Shown: positions 42,978 to 52,611, counted from the stretch's first letter. The stretch: DNA of 64,000 nt from Mycobacteriaceae bacterium (GCA_019749805.1 JAIEPH010000032.1:38918-102917), one strand, 5' to 3'. Notes: generated by a model not told the origin, from the letters alone. Numbers and translations: made by a program.

Positions 42978-44752
42978 GCGCGCGGCTTCCGCCGCAGGCC
43001 CGCCCAGCCCGCCGTGCCGGCGGCGGCCAGCACCACCAAGGCACCGGCGATAAGCGCCACCGTGCGCGGGGTGTGGTCGACCACCGGCGGCGGAGTGGGG
43101 CGCGCGATGATCTGGGTCAGATTCACCACCGGCAGCCGCGGGCCCGGGTCGATGGACGCGGTCAGCGCCAACACCGGGTCAACAATGCCGAAGCCGACCG
43201 CGTTATCGACCTCGCGGGCAGGGTTGTGGGCGGTCTCGGTGATGCGCCGCATCACCTGGGCGGCGGTCAGGTCGGGGAACCGGGCCCGAATGAGTGCGGC
43301 CACACCGGTGACATACGGTGCGGCATAGCTGGTGCCCCACAACGGAATAGTCTCACCGGGCTTCTCAAGATTGGTGCGTGCGTTGACGGCCGGCCCTTCG
43401 GGGGTGTTGGCGATGCCGATGATCGGAGTTCCCGGAGCTGCGACCTGTACCCACGGGCCGGCGATGCTGCTGGGCATCGGTGCCCCCTCAGCGGCCGCGT
43501 CGACCCCGCCGACCGCCAGGAGCAGGCCGGTGCCCCCGTACCAGGCCGGAGAGACCGCGGTGGAGACCTGGTGCCAGTCGCGGGGATCGTCGGCGCGCAG
43601 CGGATCAAAGAGCGGGTTTTGCCCGCAGCCCTGGTCGTCGGCGTTGCCCGCGGCGGCCACGACCACCACATCCTTTTCGAACACCGCGTAGTGCAGTGCC
43701 GCGCCTACGGGGGCGTCGTTGATCAGGTCGTGGGCGCTCATGCACGACTGCACCGACAGGTTGATCACCCGCGCGCCCAGGTCGGCCATCCGCCGGATCG
43801 CCCGGGCCAGGGTCATCAAATCGCCGGCCTTTTTGATGCGGCCGTCGGGGTCGAAGCCGCCGGTGGCCGGAGAGAACGCCTGTGAGGATTGGCGCATCGA
43901 AATGATCGACACATCGGGGGCGACCCCGATGAACGCGTCGCCGCCCGACGGGGGCGGCGCAGGCGCGTCGGTGTCGCCGGGGGCCGCGGGCGGCAGATCC
44001 ACCGGGGCTGCGGGCTGCACCGGCCACTGTGAGGGTGCTAGCTCGTGGTGGGCGGCCGGAGCCCCCGGCGGCGGCGGTCCCTCAGGCGGCGGCCCGTCCC
44101 CCGGCGGCGGTGGCGCGGGCGCGATGATCGTCACCGGGGGTGGTGGTGGCGGGGTTTCCACGGTGACTGTCACCGGCTTCGGTGGCGCCGGCGTGGGGGT
44201 CACCGGCGAGCCCTGACCTGGAGGTGGCGGAGCAGGCGCCGGCGGTGGGGCGTTCTCGGGTCGCCGCGGCGGCTTGCGCGCCGGATCGAACGGGGCCGCC
44301 CCGATGATGCTGGCGACCGTGGTTCCGTGCCCCTCGCAGTCCTCAAGGCCGCCGTCGCCGGCCTGGCCGGTCACGAAATCGCCGCCGGCATAAAGGCGGG
44401 GGAACCGCGGGTTGGGCGTGACACCGGTGTCGATCACGCCCACGGTCACCCCGGCACCGGTGGAGTACTGCCATGCCTGCTCGATGTTGAGCATCGCAAA
44501 TCCCGGCGCCGGCAGCTTCACATCAGGTTCGGGGATGGTGACCGGCGGCGTGCACTTAAAGGTCTGCTTCATCGCTTGCTCGGGACCCGGATCGCTGGGT
44601 GCCGGCAGGGCGGCGGGATCGACACCTGGCGGTTCGACCGCCCAAGCCCGTCCCGGGTTGGTGATCATCGCCGCGGAGCTGAATGTCGCGGTCAACGCCA
44701 CCAGGGCCACTGCGCGCCGCGCCGGGCTCAACGACTGGTTCAACGCCACCAC
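42974..44752 (-). CDS. mycP: Mycosin MycP (membrane-anchored subtilisin-like protease)
   Basis: 592 aa from GTG 44752 (or 44749), starting inside the eccD stop region. Signal peptide (AVALVALTATFSSAAMITN), catalytic Asp108 in VIDTGV, His142 in EGHGTTVAS and Ser475 in GTSYAAP. A C-terminal membrane helix (TVALIAGALVVLAAAGTAGW) and RRKPRA anchor follow. Between His and the next conserved strand lies a Pro-rich insertion of ~120 residues (PVTPTPAPPKPVTVTVETPP and similar), longer than in most mycosins. MycP stabilises and caps the ESX membrane complex on the periplasmic side and may process substrates. Confidence 0.93.
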   Translation of the reverse strand: MVALNQSLSPARRAVALVALTATFSSAAMITNPGRAWAVEPPGVDPAALPAPSDPGPEQAMKQTFKCTPPVTIPEPDVKLPAPGFAMLNIEQAWQYSTGAGVTVGVIDTGVTPNPRFPRLYAGGDFVTGQAGDGGLEDCEGHGTTVASIIGAAPFDPARKPPRRPENAPPPAPAPPPPGQGSPVTPTPAPPKPVTVTVETPPPPPPVTIIAPAPPPPGDGPPPEGPPPPGAPAAHHELAPSQWPVQPAAPVDLPPAAPGDTDAPAPPPSGGDAFIGVAPDVSIISMRQSSQAFSPATGGFDPDGRIKKAGDLMTLARAIRRMADLGARVINLSVQSCMSAHDLINDAPVGAALHYAVFEKDVVVVAAAGNADDQGCGQNPLFDPLRADDPRDWHQVSTAVSPAWYGGTGLLLAVGGVDAAAEGAPMPSSIAGPWVQVAAPGTPIIGIANTPEGPAVNARTNLEKPGETIPLWGTSYAAPYVTGVAALIRARFPDLTAAQVMRRITETAHNPAREVDNAVGFGIVDPVLALTASIDPGPRLPVVNLTQIIARPTPPPVVDHTPRTVALIAGALVVLAAAGTAGWAGLRRKPRA

Positions 44753-46278
44753 AATCCTTGTGTCCTCAGGAACGAGAAAATGTTCAACACGTACGCCGCC
44801 AGCAGCGGGATGCACACGATCAGAACGTTGCCCAGCCATTCGACGGCTTTGCGGGTGTTCGGCGAGAACAGGTACTGCCAGCCCGCCGAGCCGAGCGCAA
44901 AGACCCCGATCGCGATCGCCGAGGCAATGCCGACATAGGTCAACGTGGCGCCGAGATCGGTTGCCGGGGTTGTCCAGGCGTACTTGTAGCCGATCGCCAT
45001 CAGCGCGGCCACCGACGAGGCCACCAGCAGAACCGCTTGTACCCGGTCGTTGAACTTGCGGGCACGGATGATCAGGTCCAGCGCCACCACACACACCAGC
45101 ACCGTCGTCCATACCGGCTTGTTGGCGTGCGGGGTGATCGCCAGCCAGGCGCAGATCACCTGCACCACCGCTACCGCGATGCAGACCCCGACAAGCACCG
45201 ACCGAGCGCGGCGACCCACCGACGCGATCTCGGCGGTGGATAGGGCCGTCGGGTCGGGATGGGTGTCTTCCACAGGTGACACCGTGTCCATCGGTTGGCC
45301 CTCGGCGCGGTCGAACTGGTCACGGCCGCGGCGGGAGCGAAACGGCTGGCGCGGAACGCGGGCCAGAGTCAGCCCCAACTTCGGGGCGCGGGTGATCAGT
45401 ATCGTCAGGGCGAGCAGACCCGCCACGGCGACCTGATAGCTCGACAGGGGCCAGAACAGCGACCAACCGCCCAACAGGGTGCTCAGGCCGCCCAGGCACA
45501 GCAGGGCGGTCCCGGCGGCCCAATACCGATTGGTGCGGCTGGCGATCGCGAACGCGCCCGCAGCGATGGTGATCGCACCGACGAACACATTCGCCACCCC
45601 CAATCCCGGCGGCACCGCGGCCAGGCATGCCGCGGTAAGCACAACGGCGGCAGCGGCGAACGCGTCACGGTAACGCCGGTGCTCTGCCCACCGTTTCGCG
45701 GTAGCGACGGTCGCGACCCAAGCCAGCACCGCCAGTGCCGCCAGCACCGCCGGGGCCAGGATGCCGCCCGATTCCACCGCCAGGCGGCTGCGCCACACCA
45801 TCGCCGCCACGGCCAGGGTGGCAGCAATGATGGTGGCCACCGCCACGGTGTGCGCGGTGTTCGGTGTGACCGGGTTGACCAGACCGCGCAGGTAGTTGGC
45901 CAGCGCTGACGCCAGGTTTTCGATTCGGGGTACAAATCGCACGGCCTGGCCGGCCGGCATCAGCCGCAGCAGGTCGCCGTCTTTGACACCGCACGACAAC
46001 AGAGTCGCTGCGGGCTTGTCCGACAACACCGCACCGTCGACGCGGGCGAACTCATAGCGGGTGCGATCAGGCAGCACTCCTGCACCTTGGCTGCCCAGCC
46101 GCACGTTGGCCGTTTTCACTGTCGGGCCCACGAGCATCGACAACGGCGCCTCGGCCGGCAATGTCATAGGGACCAAAGCCTTTTCGGCCGCCAGCACGTA
46201 CACCCGCACCGATGCGGGAACCGGGGCGGGCGCCGTCTCGACCGTCGCGGGGTTGACAGCGGGATCGACGGCCGTCAC
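44740..46278 (-). CDS. eccD: ESX membrane channel component EccD
   Basis: 512 aa from GTG 46278, overlapping the espI stop. N-terminal ubiquitin-like domain (~residues 22-110: SVRVYVLAAEKALVPMTLPA, TLLSCGVKDGDLLRLMPAG) and then eleven or so hydrophobic segments, e.g. AHTVAVATIIAATLAVAAMV and LGVANVFVGAITIAAGAFAI. EccD forms the inner-membrane raft around the central pore of the ESX complex. A polar loop near residue 330 (RRGRDQFDRAEGQPMDTVSP) separates the last group of helices. The very C-terminus overlaps mycP. Confidence 0.93.
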   Translation of the reverse strand: MTAVDPAVNPATVETAPAPVPASVRVYVLAAEKALVPMTLPAEAPLSMLVGPTVKTANVRLGSQGAGVLPDRTRYEFARVDGAVLSDKPAATLLSCGVKDGDLLRLMPAGQAVRFVPRIENLASALANYLRGLVNPVTPNTAHTVAVATIIAATLAVAAMVWRSRLAVESGGILAPAVLAALAVLAWVATVATAKRWAEHRRYRDAFAAAAVVLTAACLAAVPPGLGVANVFVGAITIAAGAFAIASRTNRYWAAGTALLCLGGLSTLLGGWSLFWPLSSYQVAVAGLLALTILITRAPKLGLTLARVPRQPFRSRRGRDQFDRAEGQPMDTVSPVEDTHPDPTALSTAEIASVGRRARSVLVGVCIAVAVVQVICAWLAITPHANKPVWTTVLVCVVALDLIIRARKFNDRVQAVLLVASSVAALMAIGYKYAWTTPATDLGATLTYVGIASAIAIGVFALGSAGWQYLFSPNTRKAVEWLGNVLIVCIPLLAAYVLNIFSFLRTQGLWWR

Positions 46279-47807
46279 CGCCGCTGGCCTTCCAACGTGG
46301 TCGCGGCGAACCCACGAGCCAAATGCGCCGTGATTTCGACGCCGGCCTTGCGAGTCCGCGCCGACAAGCCCTTCTTGGTGTCGATGACCGCGCCCTCGCT
46401 GAGATGGCTGTCGTAGGGCAACAGCACAGTGGCCGCATCGACATGGGTTGTGAAGTCGCGGAACATCGCCTTGCGGGTGCGCTTATTGGCGCGTCCGCGG
46501 GGATCGTTGAGGACAACGACACCGTTCTTCAGCAGCCGGTGATAGCCGTGATCCTCCAGCCACGCCAGTGTTTGGGCGGCGGCTTCGCCGGCACCCTGCT
46601 CGAGCGCGCCCACCACGATCACTGCGTCCAACGTCGGGAGCACCGCTTCCATCAGCGGGTGCTCGAGAACCGGGCCGCAGTCGATGACCGCGATCGTCAT
46701 ATAACGATCCAGGATGCCCATCGCGCGCTGATATACCTCGCGGTCGATGACACGGCGCCCCTTGGAGCGGTGCTCGCCGCGCAACAACCACAACCCGGTG
46801 TGCGGATTGCTGCCCAGGCTGGCTTTGACATCGGTCCAACGGCGAAGACGGCCGTTCTCCTCGTCGGTGAGCAACTCCCAGTACGTCTGAGACAGGCTCG
46901 GTGCCACGCGGTTGGCGATCTTGCCGAACGCGGGGTCCGCATCGACGGCGACCACGCGGTCATCAGAGCGGTACTCGGCCAGGATCGAGGCCGCGATCGT
47001 GGCGACCGTGGTCTTGCCGGTCCCGCCCTTGCCGACCAGCACGCCGATCCGGTAGCAGTCGCCGCTGAGCCGCTGAACGATGGTGTTGACCTGATTGACG
47101 TGGGTTTCCTCAGCCGTCGACAAACCCGGATTGATCAGTCCGCCAGTCATTTTCAGCACAACTCGGCGCCATCCCCGCGTCGGCTGCGGTTTCGGGGGCG
47201 GGGCGAGCACCTCGGGGCTGAGCCGCTCGACCAACGAGGACGGCCCCGGCTGGGCCCTGCCGTGCGCGGCGCGCTGATCCGGATCGGGGAACTGGCCGGT
47301 ATCGCGGCGTCCTGCTCTCCAGCCACCACCATCGGGCGCCAGCGGGGCGACGTCGGGGCGGGCGCCCTGGCGGTGGCCGCCCTCGCGATAGTCGCGCTGC
47401 TGGGCAGGGCCGGCGTAGCGGTGGGGCGGCGCAGGCGCCACCGGCGGCGGAATTGCGGGTGACCGGTGCTGGGCATAGCCCTCGCGCGGTTGCGGTTGAG
47501 GCCACTGCGGTGGCGGTGGCGGTTGGGCGGGCGGCGCGGGGGTCGGGTTCAGCACTGAGGCGACGATGTCGGGCGAGACAGGGTGTGTCGCCTCGTCGTA
47601 GGCATCTGGGTCGGGCGCCGGCGCCGGCACCGGCCATTGACCCGAGGGTGGTGCAGGGTCGGGTACCTGCTGGCCCGCAGTTGCCGGCCAGCCTCGCGGC
47701 GGAGTCTCCTCCTGCTGCGCGTGACTTGCCCCGGTCGGCTGCTCGCCGGCACTTTCCTGCGGGGGCACGTCGTATTCGTGGTTGTTTGTCCCCCAGTTGT
47801 CACTCAC
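46275..47807 (-). CDS. espI: EspI-like MinD/ParA-type ATPase
   Basis: 510 aa from GTG 47807. Residues 1-210 are Pro/Gln/Arg-rich and disordered (PPAQPPPPPQWPQPQP and similar). A MinD-type ATPase follows: deviant Walker A VGKGGTGKTT with residues 259-266, then VVAVDADPAFGKIANR, VIDCGPVLEHPLMEAVLPTL and KNGVVVLNDPRGRANKRTRK. EspI in ESX-1 limits secretion when ATP is low; similar proteins occur in other ESX loci. It is the first gene after a palindromic operator-like site and starts the espI-eccD-mycP-eccE group. Confidence 0.85.
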   Translation of the reverse strand: MSDNWGTNNHEYDVPPQESAGEQPTGASHAQQEETPPRGWPATAGQQVPDPAPPSGQWPVPAPAPDPDAYDEATHPVSPDIVASVLNPTPAPPAQPPPPPQWPQPQPREGYAQHRSPAIPPPVAPAPPHRYAGPAQQRDYREGGHRQGARPDVAPLAPDGGGWRAGRRDTGQFPDPDQRAAHGRAQPGPSSLVERLSPEVLAPPPKPQPTRGWRRVVLKMTGGLINPGLSTAEETHVNQVNTIVQRLSGDCYRIGVLVGKGGTGKTTVATIAASILAEYRSDDRVVAVDADPAFGKIANRVAPSLSQTYWELLTDEENGRLRRWTDVKASLGSNPHTGLWLLRGEHRSKGRRVIDREVYQRAMGILDRYMTIAVIDCGPVLEHPLMEAVLPTLDAVIVVGALEQGAGEAAAQTLAWLEDHGYHRLLKNGVVVLNDPRGRANKRTRKAMFRDFTTHVDAATVLLPYDSHLSEGAVIDTKKGLSARTRKAGVEITAHLARGFAATTLEGQRR

Positions 47808-47837
47808 GTGTCCACCCTACCCAATCCGAATCATATT

Positions 47838-47866
47838 TGTCTACATTCGATCTATCGATGTAGACA
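47838..47866. promoter_or_regulatory. Inverted repeat TGTCTACA-N13-TGTAGACA (site 1)
   Basis: Perfect arms TGTCTACAT (47838-47846) and ATGTAGACA (47858-47866) in a 62-base AT-richer gap between eccB and espI, 31 bases upstream of the espI GTG. The same arms with the same 13-base inner spacing occur upstream of eccC (57195-57223). Absence of a T-run and the second copy make an operator more likely than a terminator. Confidence 0.68.
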
Positions 47867-47869
47867 TCG

Positions 47870-49420
47870 TTATCGTGGTGTCAGTGCGTCGAGGACCGGC
47901 GGCGCAGTCACCGAATCCGCGGCCACCAACGCCGCGGCCCGGCTCAGCTCCGCTCCTGTCGCATACACCCGCAACAGCGGCCACGGAACCTGAACCGCTT
48001 GTGCGGCAGGACCTTCCAAACCGAGCGCGCGCATCGTGTCTTGATCCTGGCTGATGCCGTAGCGCACCCCCTGCGGGGACAACCACCACAGCGATTCCCG
48101 GCTCGTCGACGACTTCCCTACCCCGGTCACAACCGCCAAATTCGGCGCATCCGGATCGATCCACACCTGGTGGGCCTCGACACTGTTGGGTCGGCGATCG
48201 TTGCGCACCAGAGGCATCACCGACGCATCCGCCGACACCGGAATCGGAAGCCCCTTACCGGAAATCACCGCGGTGACGGCTTCCCGATCGGTGGCGCCTT
48301 TCGACCAGCCCACGCACAACACCGGGTACGCCCGAGTGTCCACCAGCGTCAAGCGGCGAGGCGGGTAGTAGTCCACCCGCAGCGACGACACTCCCGGGAT
48401 CGCCGCAATATCTTTGGGCGCGACCGGGATCGGATCGATCTGACCGCCCGACGACGAGGACATCAACAAGGAGGCAACGAACGGCTCCACCTGTTGAACT
48501 CCGTCTGCGAGAACAACATACAGCGCATCAGCGCCCCCGCTGAGCCCGGTCACCTGCAGAACCGACCCGATCACCGCGCCGGTCGGTAGCGACCACCGCG
48601 ACGGCTCGCCGGCCTGCGCGATCTGCGGGGTCGTCAACGGTTCGGTGGCCGGAATCGCATCAAAGAGCGCCTTCGACATCCGCACCGGCGCCACTGCTGT
48701 GGAGTCAATTCCCAACGCCAGAGCCAAAGGACGGTTCGACAGGTCCACGCGTGAGCGCCGCCCACCCCACACCACATAGGTCGAGCCGGCATGCTCGGCC
48801 AGCACCGCAGAATGAGCAGCCAGCTCATTGGCACGGTCTCCCAAGGTAAGTCGGCCCGCTAAGGCGGTCACCGTCGGTGAGGGATCCGAGCTGGCTGCCG
48901 GCGCGGTGTCGCACAGCGCCCACCGCGACGCACCTCCAGCCTTGACATTGAACGACTGCGGCGCATCGACGATCCCCACCCGCGAGCCAGTCGGGTATGA
49001 CGCGATCACCGAGTGCTTCACCGTGGTCGGCGGCAATGGCTGACCGGCGATCAGCTGCGCCGAGACGAGATTCCATGCCGGACGCAGTTTTCCGTCGACC
49101 AGCACATACAGCGCGTGGTTATCGCCGTCAGCCACGATCTGGGCCTGGTCGACCCGGCCAACCGGCTTCAGAATCGCCAGCACCACCGCAGCCACTGCGA
49201 TCAGGACCGTGGCGATGCCGCCCAACACCAGCCACGAGTTCTCCCGCTGCAACGGTGAAAGCACCATGTCGACTTCGTTTTCGGTGATCGCTGCCGCATT
49301 GCGCCGCAGAAGAAAGTTGTGGGCGCTGACCTGCGTGGCGGTCACCGAGGCGAGCGGAGAATCCTCCTCGAGCTCGTGGCGGTCGTCAGCCGGATCCTGG
49401 GGTTTGCGGTGTTGGGGCAC
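47870..49420 (-). CDS. eccB: ESX component EccB
   Basis: 516 aa from GTG 49420. Short cytosolic N-terminus with TATQVSAHNFLLRRNAAAI, the classic EccB motif, one membrane helix (WLVLGGIATVLIAVAAVVLA) around residues 62-82, and a large periplasmic domain with the conserved PQSFNVKAGGASRWALCDTA and a second Cys in AYPVLCVGWSKG, which normally form a disulfide. EccB forms the periplasmic part of the ESX complex and interacts with MycP. In most ESX loci eccB precedes eccC; here it lies after espG. Confidence 0.93.
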   Translation of the reverse strand: MPQHRKPQDPADDRHELEEDSPLASVTATQVSAHNFLLRRNAAAITENEVDMVLSPLQRENSWLVLGGIATVLIAVAAVVLAILKPVGRVDQAQIVADGDNHALYVLVDGKLRPAWNLVSAQLIAGQPLPPTTVKHSVIASYPTGSRVGIVDAPQSFNVKAGGASRWALCDTAPAASSDPSPTVTALAGRLTLGDRANELAAHSAVLAEHAGSTYVVWGGRRSRVDLSNRPLALALGIDSTAVAPVRMSKALFDAIPATEPLTTPQIAQAGEPSRWSLPTGAVIGSVLQVTGLSGGADALYVVLADGVQQVEPFVASLLMSSSSGGQIDPIPVAPKDIAAIPGVSSLRVDYYPPRRLTLVDTRAYPVLCVGWSKGATDREAVTAVISGKGLPIPVSADASVMPLVRNDRRPNSVEAHQVWIDPDAPNLAVVTGVGKSSTSRESLWWLSPQGVRYGISQDQDTMRALGLEGPAAQAVQVPWPLLRVYATGAELSRAAALVAADSVTAPPVLDALTPR

Positions 49421-49459
49421 GATGGGCGTCCTGTCCTGAAGTGGCTGCGCTGCAGGCGA

Positions 49460-50380
49460 TTACCGGGCCGGTGCTGGCATGTCGAGCACATCGGTGACGA
49501 AGCTGGTGATGTCGGAGTGCACGGTCGTCGGATGTCCGGGCCACACGCTCACCCAGCAGGTTCCGCCGTCGCTGATCGACTGCGCCATGCTGATGCGTCC
49601 CAGCTTCGTATCGGCGATCGACACCGTGCCAGCGACCGCGCGGTCCTCAGGTAAGGTTCCAGGCCACACGTGGCGGGCCGAGACGACAGCCAGCGCCGAC
49701 TGGTCCAGTCTCCTGATCTCGGTCAGGGCGGCGACCTGTTGTGCGGTAACGCCTTGGCGGGCAAGAAGTTCCATGAAGGTGTCGTTGTCGGGCGCCGCGC
49801 CCGAGGCATGCAGGAACGCGTTGAGCTCGACGTTGAAGCCTTCGATCGCCGCGGGCGGATAGTCGCCCAGTGCGGCGATGATCTCCGCGCTGATCACGGC
49901 GGCCTGCGCATCCTGGGCGCTGACCTCAGCCACCGGGAACACCCGCAGGGTGTCGACCCATTCTGGGGGCAACTCCAACGGATCGCCGGTGAAGCCGATC
50001 TGCTCGGCCACAACGAACGGATTCCCCGGAGTACGGGAGATGCCGACGATCCAGCGATCCATCCGGCAGATCACGGTCACCGTTTCCTTGATGGTGGCGG
50101 CGTCATCGCCGGGCCGGCGCACCGTCAGCTGTACCTCAAGGTCTGGTCGGGATATCACGGTCAGCCAGTCAGCCACGACCGGATTCACACTGCCGGCATC
50201 GTCGATGATCCCGGCGGCCACCAAACTGCGGTACTCGGGATACTCGGCGACCGGAATGTGGTCGGACCCCGACGGAATGTAGTGGGCCAACCGTAGGGAC
50301 AGAGGCATCGTTTCCAGCCCCAGCAGGCCTTGCAGCACCCACATCCCTGCCGGGAACGTCCTCAGATCATGCTCAGGCAT
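49460..50380 (-). CDS. espG: EspG chaperone
   Basis: 306 aa from ATG 50380. Matches the EspG layout: an N-terminal WVLQGLLGLETMPLSLRLAH with PVAEYPEYRSLVAAGIIDDA, middle DLEVQLTVRRPGDD, then RMDRWIVGISR and the C-terminal SIADTKLGRISMAQSISDGG, with a final TVHSDITSFVTDVL. EspG binds the tip of PE-PPE heterodimers in the cytosol and keeps them soluble for secretion through its cognate ESX system. The PE-PPE pair just upstream is the likely client. Gene order PPE-esx-espG is as in ESX-5-type loci. Confidence 0.9.
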   Translation of the reverse strand: MPEHDLRTFPAGMWVLQGLLGLETMPLSLRLAHYIPSGSDHIPVAEYPEYRSLVAAGIIDDAGSVNPVVADWLTVISRPDLEVQLTVRRPGDDAATIKETVTVICRMDRWIVGISRTPGNPFVVAEQIGFTGDPLELPPEWVDTLRVFPVAEVSAQDAQAAVISAEIIAALGDYPPAAIEGFNVELNAFLHASGAAPDNDTFMELLARQGVTAQQVAALTEIRRLDQSALAVVSARHVWPGTLPEDRAVAGTVSIADTKLGRISMAQSISDGGTCWVSVWPGHPTTVHSDITSFVTDVLDMPAPAR

Positions 50381-50497
50381 AAGACTCGCTCTGGATCAGA
50401 TTTTCGGATGGTGAAATGCGAATGCCCGGAGGACGACCAAAAACGGCGGCCCCCGGGCATCACGCGTGTGTTGGTGTCGCGTTCCGCCGAGCGCGGA

Positions 50498-50794
50498 CTA
50501 GAACGCGCCGATCGCGTTGGCCGCACCCATGTCGGTGCCGATCGACTCACTGTGGGAGCCGTCGGTGGTCGTTGCCTGATGCGCCAACACATCGCGGCCC
50601 TCCTGAATGCCCTGCGAGATGATCATCTGGGCATCGTGGTAGGCCGTCGAACCCTGGGAACTCCAGAACTCCGCGGTGGCGGCCAGGGCCTGCATCGCAC
50701 GGTTCTCGATGTCGTCGAGGGTGTGCGACGTCGTCTGCACCATCTGGACCTGCTGGGGCAGCACTGCCGGGTTGTACTCAAATGCTCCGGTCAT
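50498..50794 (-). CDS. WXG100-family protein, EsxA-like
   Basis: 98 aa from ATG 50794 with GGAGACC upstream. Helix-turn-helix hairpin of the Esx type: QVQMVQTTSHTLDDIENRAM then the turn FWSSQGSTAYHDAQM. The turn reads W-S-S rather than W-x-G, a deviation from the canonical motif, while a Gly follows two residues later. Expected to form a heterodimer with the Esx protein encoded just upstream and to be secreted by this ESX system. Not closely recognisable as a particular Esx number. Confidence 0.88.
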   Translation of the reverse strand: MTGAFEYNPAVLPQQVQMVQTTSHTLDDIENRAMQALAATAEFWSSQGSTAYHDAQMIISQGIQEGRDVLAHQATTTDGSHSESIGTDMGAANAIGAF

Positions 50795-50858
50795 GAAGTG
50801 GTCTCCTTCGTTTCTCTGACGATTGTTGATAGACGGGCTGTTGCGTCCTAGCGGGCCG

Positions 50859-51164
50859 CTAGGACGACACCGCCGCCTGCCGCTGGGCGTTGATCTGCTC
50901 CTGGTTGGCGTACTCGGCTGCAGCTCGCTCAAGCGTGTCGGCCAGCCCGCCCCACCGAGTCGTCAGGTTCATCTGAGCCTGGTGGATGTCGTTGGTGGCG
51001 TGGGAGTTGGCCAGCGCCGCCGGCCCATTCCACCCGCCGGCACCCAAGTTCGCCTCGGTCTGCTGTAGGTAGCTGTCGAGTGCGCCGTTGTACTCGCTGA
51101 TGAGTCCACGAATCGTGTTCGCGGTCGCCTGAAGTTCTTCCGGAGAGACCTTCAAATCTGCCAT
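50859..51164 (-). CDS. WXG100-family protein, EsxB-like
   Basis: 101 aa from ATG 51164, AAGGACAAC upstream. Classic features: LKVSPEELQATANTIRGLIS, turn GGWNGPAALAN with intact WXG (W-N-G), second helix TTRWGGLADTLERAAAEYAN. The C-terminal YANQE fits the YxxxD/E secretion signal recognised by EccC, so this is the targeting partner of the dimer. Followed 65 bases later by the EsxA-like gene. Both lie between the PPE and espG genes. Confidence 0.92.
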   Translation of the reverse strand: MADLKVSPEELQATANTIRGLISEYNGALDSYLQQTEANLGAGGWNGPAALANSHATNDIHQAQMNLTTRWGGLADTLERAAAEYANQEQINAQRQAAVSS

Positions 51165-51285
51165 TACGGTTGTCCTTTCAATGCTTCAGTAGCTTGCCTT
51201 GACAGGCGGAGCCGTGGTCTTGTCTGCCGTACATTGACCGTAACCTCAGCCGCGCACCCCCTCACACCTCAATTTCCGTGACCGT

Positions 51286-52488
51286 CTACTCGGCCCGCTC
51301 GCCACCGAAGGTCACCGTGGTCGGGTTGCCCCCCGCGCCTGCTCCGTCGCCGCGGCGATCCCCACCACCGGGAGGCGCACCGAAGAGCCCGCCGCCGCCC
51401 GCAGAGCCCGCCATCGGACCACCAGGTCCGCCGGGAACAGCGCCCGGTGCCGCGGCCACCCGAGCCGCCGGACTGGGCATGGACGCAAAACTGGACGCGG
51501 GCCGGCTAAATGTCGACAACGGCGCGGTGGCTCCCGAACCGGGACCACCGATCCCCGCGCCGCCGCCGGGAGCGCCAGCGCCCGACAACGACTGGGTAGC
51601 AGCGGCCTGGCGGGCGGCTTCGGTCGCCGATGCCATCGCGTTCGCCGGATTGGCCGCCGATAGCGCCGATCCCGACAGCAGCGGGCCGAGCAACCCCATT
51701 CCCATTTGCGGAAACTGCCCCAGCGTCTGCGGAAGCGAGCCGAACATCTGCGGAAGCGAGCTGGCCATCGACATCGGCGTCGAGGCCAGCGACATCATCG
51801 ACCCCAGACTTTCCATCCCCATGCCCCCCGGCGCGCCAGCCGACGTCGTCAGCGCCTCCTGAACGCCGGCGTAGCTTCGCCGCATCGCCGCCGACGCCGG
51901 CCGCTCCGCGGCGGCCTCTGCGACCTGTCCCGCTTGGGCGGCCATGCCCGCCGGGTTGGCCATCACCGGAGCCATCGGCGCCGGGACGCCCAGCGGCCCT
52001 GCCGCGCCGAAAACAGCTGTCTCCCAACCCGACCCAGACGACGCATTGGTGACCCACTGGTCACCGTAGAGTTCATAGAGCGACGTCACGATCGGAGTGA
52101 AGAACCCGTGCCAGTTCGCCGCCGCCCACGCCTCGGCTGACTCCCGGGTGGCCAACGCCACCGGAGCGGGAATCATCGAGTTCTTGGCGGTCGTGTAAGC
52201 GCCCGCCAGGCCCTCCACCAACCCTGAACCGGCACCCAGCCACCCTGCTCCTGTCGCGGCCAGCGGTGTGTAGGTGCTGGCCGACAGCACCGACTTGATG
52301 CCAGCAAGCCCCATGAAGCTCGGCGCGGTCGCTGATGCGTTTGCTGACATCGTTGTAGCATCGACGCCCATCAGCGCTGCCAACTCGGCAAGCGCGGCTG
52401 CCGTGCCGAGGAAGGAAGTGGCTTGATCCCCCGAGGACAGCAGTTGGTGGGAGATCTCGGGCGGTGTGGACGGCCACGGAAACGGCAT
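51286..52488 (-). CDS. PPE-family protein
   Basis: 400 aa from ATG 52488. PPE motif at residues 9-11 in PWPSTPPEISHQ, then the helical PPE domain ending around residue 175 (AYTTAKNSMIPAPVALATRE, WHGFFTPIVTSLYELYGDQW). The remaining ~225 residues are Gly/Ala/Pro/Met-rich (AGAPGGGAGIGGPGSGATAP) and likely disordered. PPE proteins pair with PE proteins and are exported by ESX systems with EspG. The downstream partner order PE-PPE is as expected. Unusually Met-rich middle (GMGMESLGSMMSLASTPMSM). Confidence 0.9.
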   Translation of the reverse strand: MPFPWPSTPPEISHQLLSSGDQATSFLGTAAALAELAALMGVDATTMSANASATAPSFMGLAGIKSVLSASTYTPLAATGAGWLGAGSGLVEGLAGAYTTAKNSMIPAPVALATRESAEAWAAANWHGFFTPIVTSLYELYGDQWVTNASSGSGWETAVFGAAGPLGVPAPMAPVMANPAGMAAQAGQVAEAAAERPASAAMRRSYAGVQEALTTSAGAPGGMGMESLGSMMSLASTPMSMASSLPQMFGSLPQTLGQFPQMGMGLLGPLLSGSALSAANPANAMASATEAARQAAATQSLSGAGAPGGGAGIGGPGSGATAPLSTFSRPASSFASMPSPAARVAAAPGAVPGGPGGPMAGSAGGGGLFGAPPGGGDRRGDGAGAGGNPTTVTFGGERAE

Positions 52489-52611
52489 CAGCCGGCCCTC
52501 CCCGACCGCGTCGCACAGCGCAATCCCCTGGCGCGGGTGTGGCCGTCACCGGTCACTCGCGCCGTCTCTGCACTATTCACCGGCGCTTCGCTCCCCTCGT
52601 GGGTTCGCCGC

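Noticed and set aside
41646..43328. Plus-strand frame of 560 codons opposite eccE and mycP
   Set aside because: Purely antisense to two well-supported genes; His/Gly/Arg-rich with no recognisable features.
47838..47866. Reading the espI-upstream inverted repeat as a rho-independent terminator of eccB
   Set aside because: The stem is AT-rich, lacks a T-run, and the same repeat with the same spacing stands upstream of eccC, which fits an operator better.
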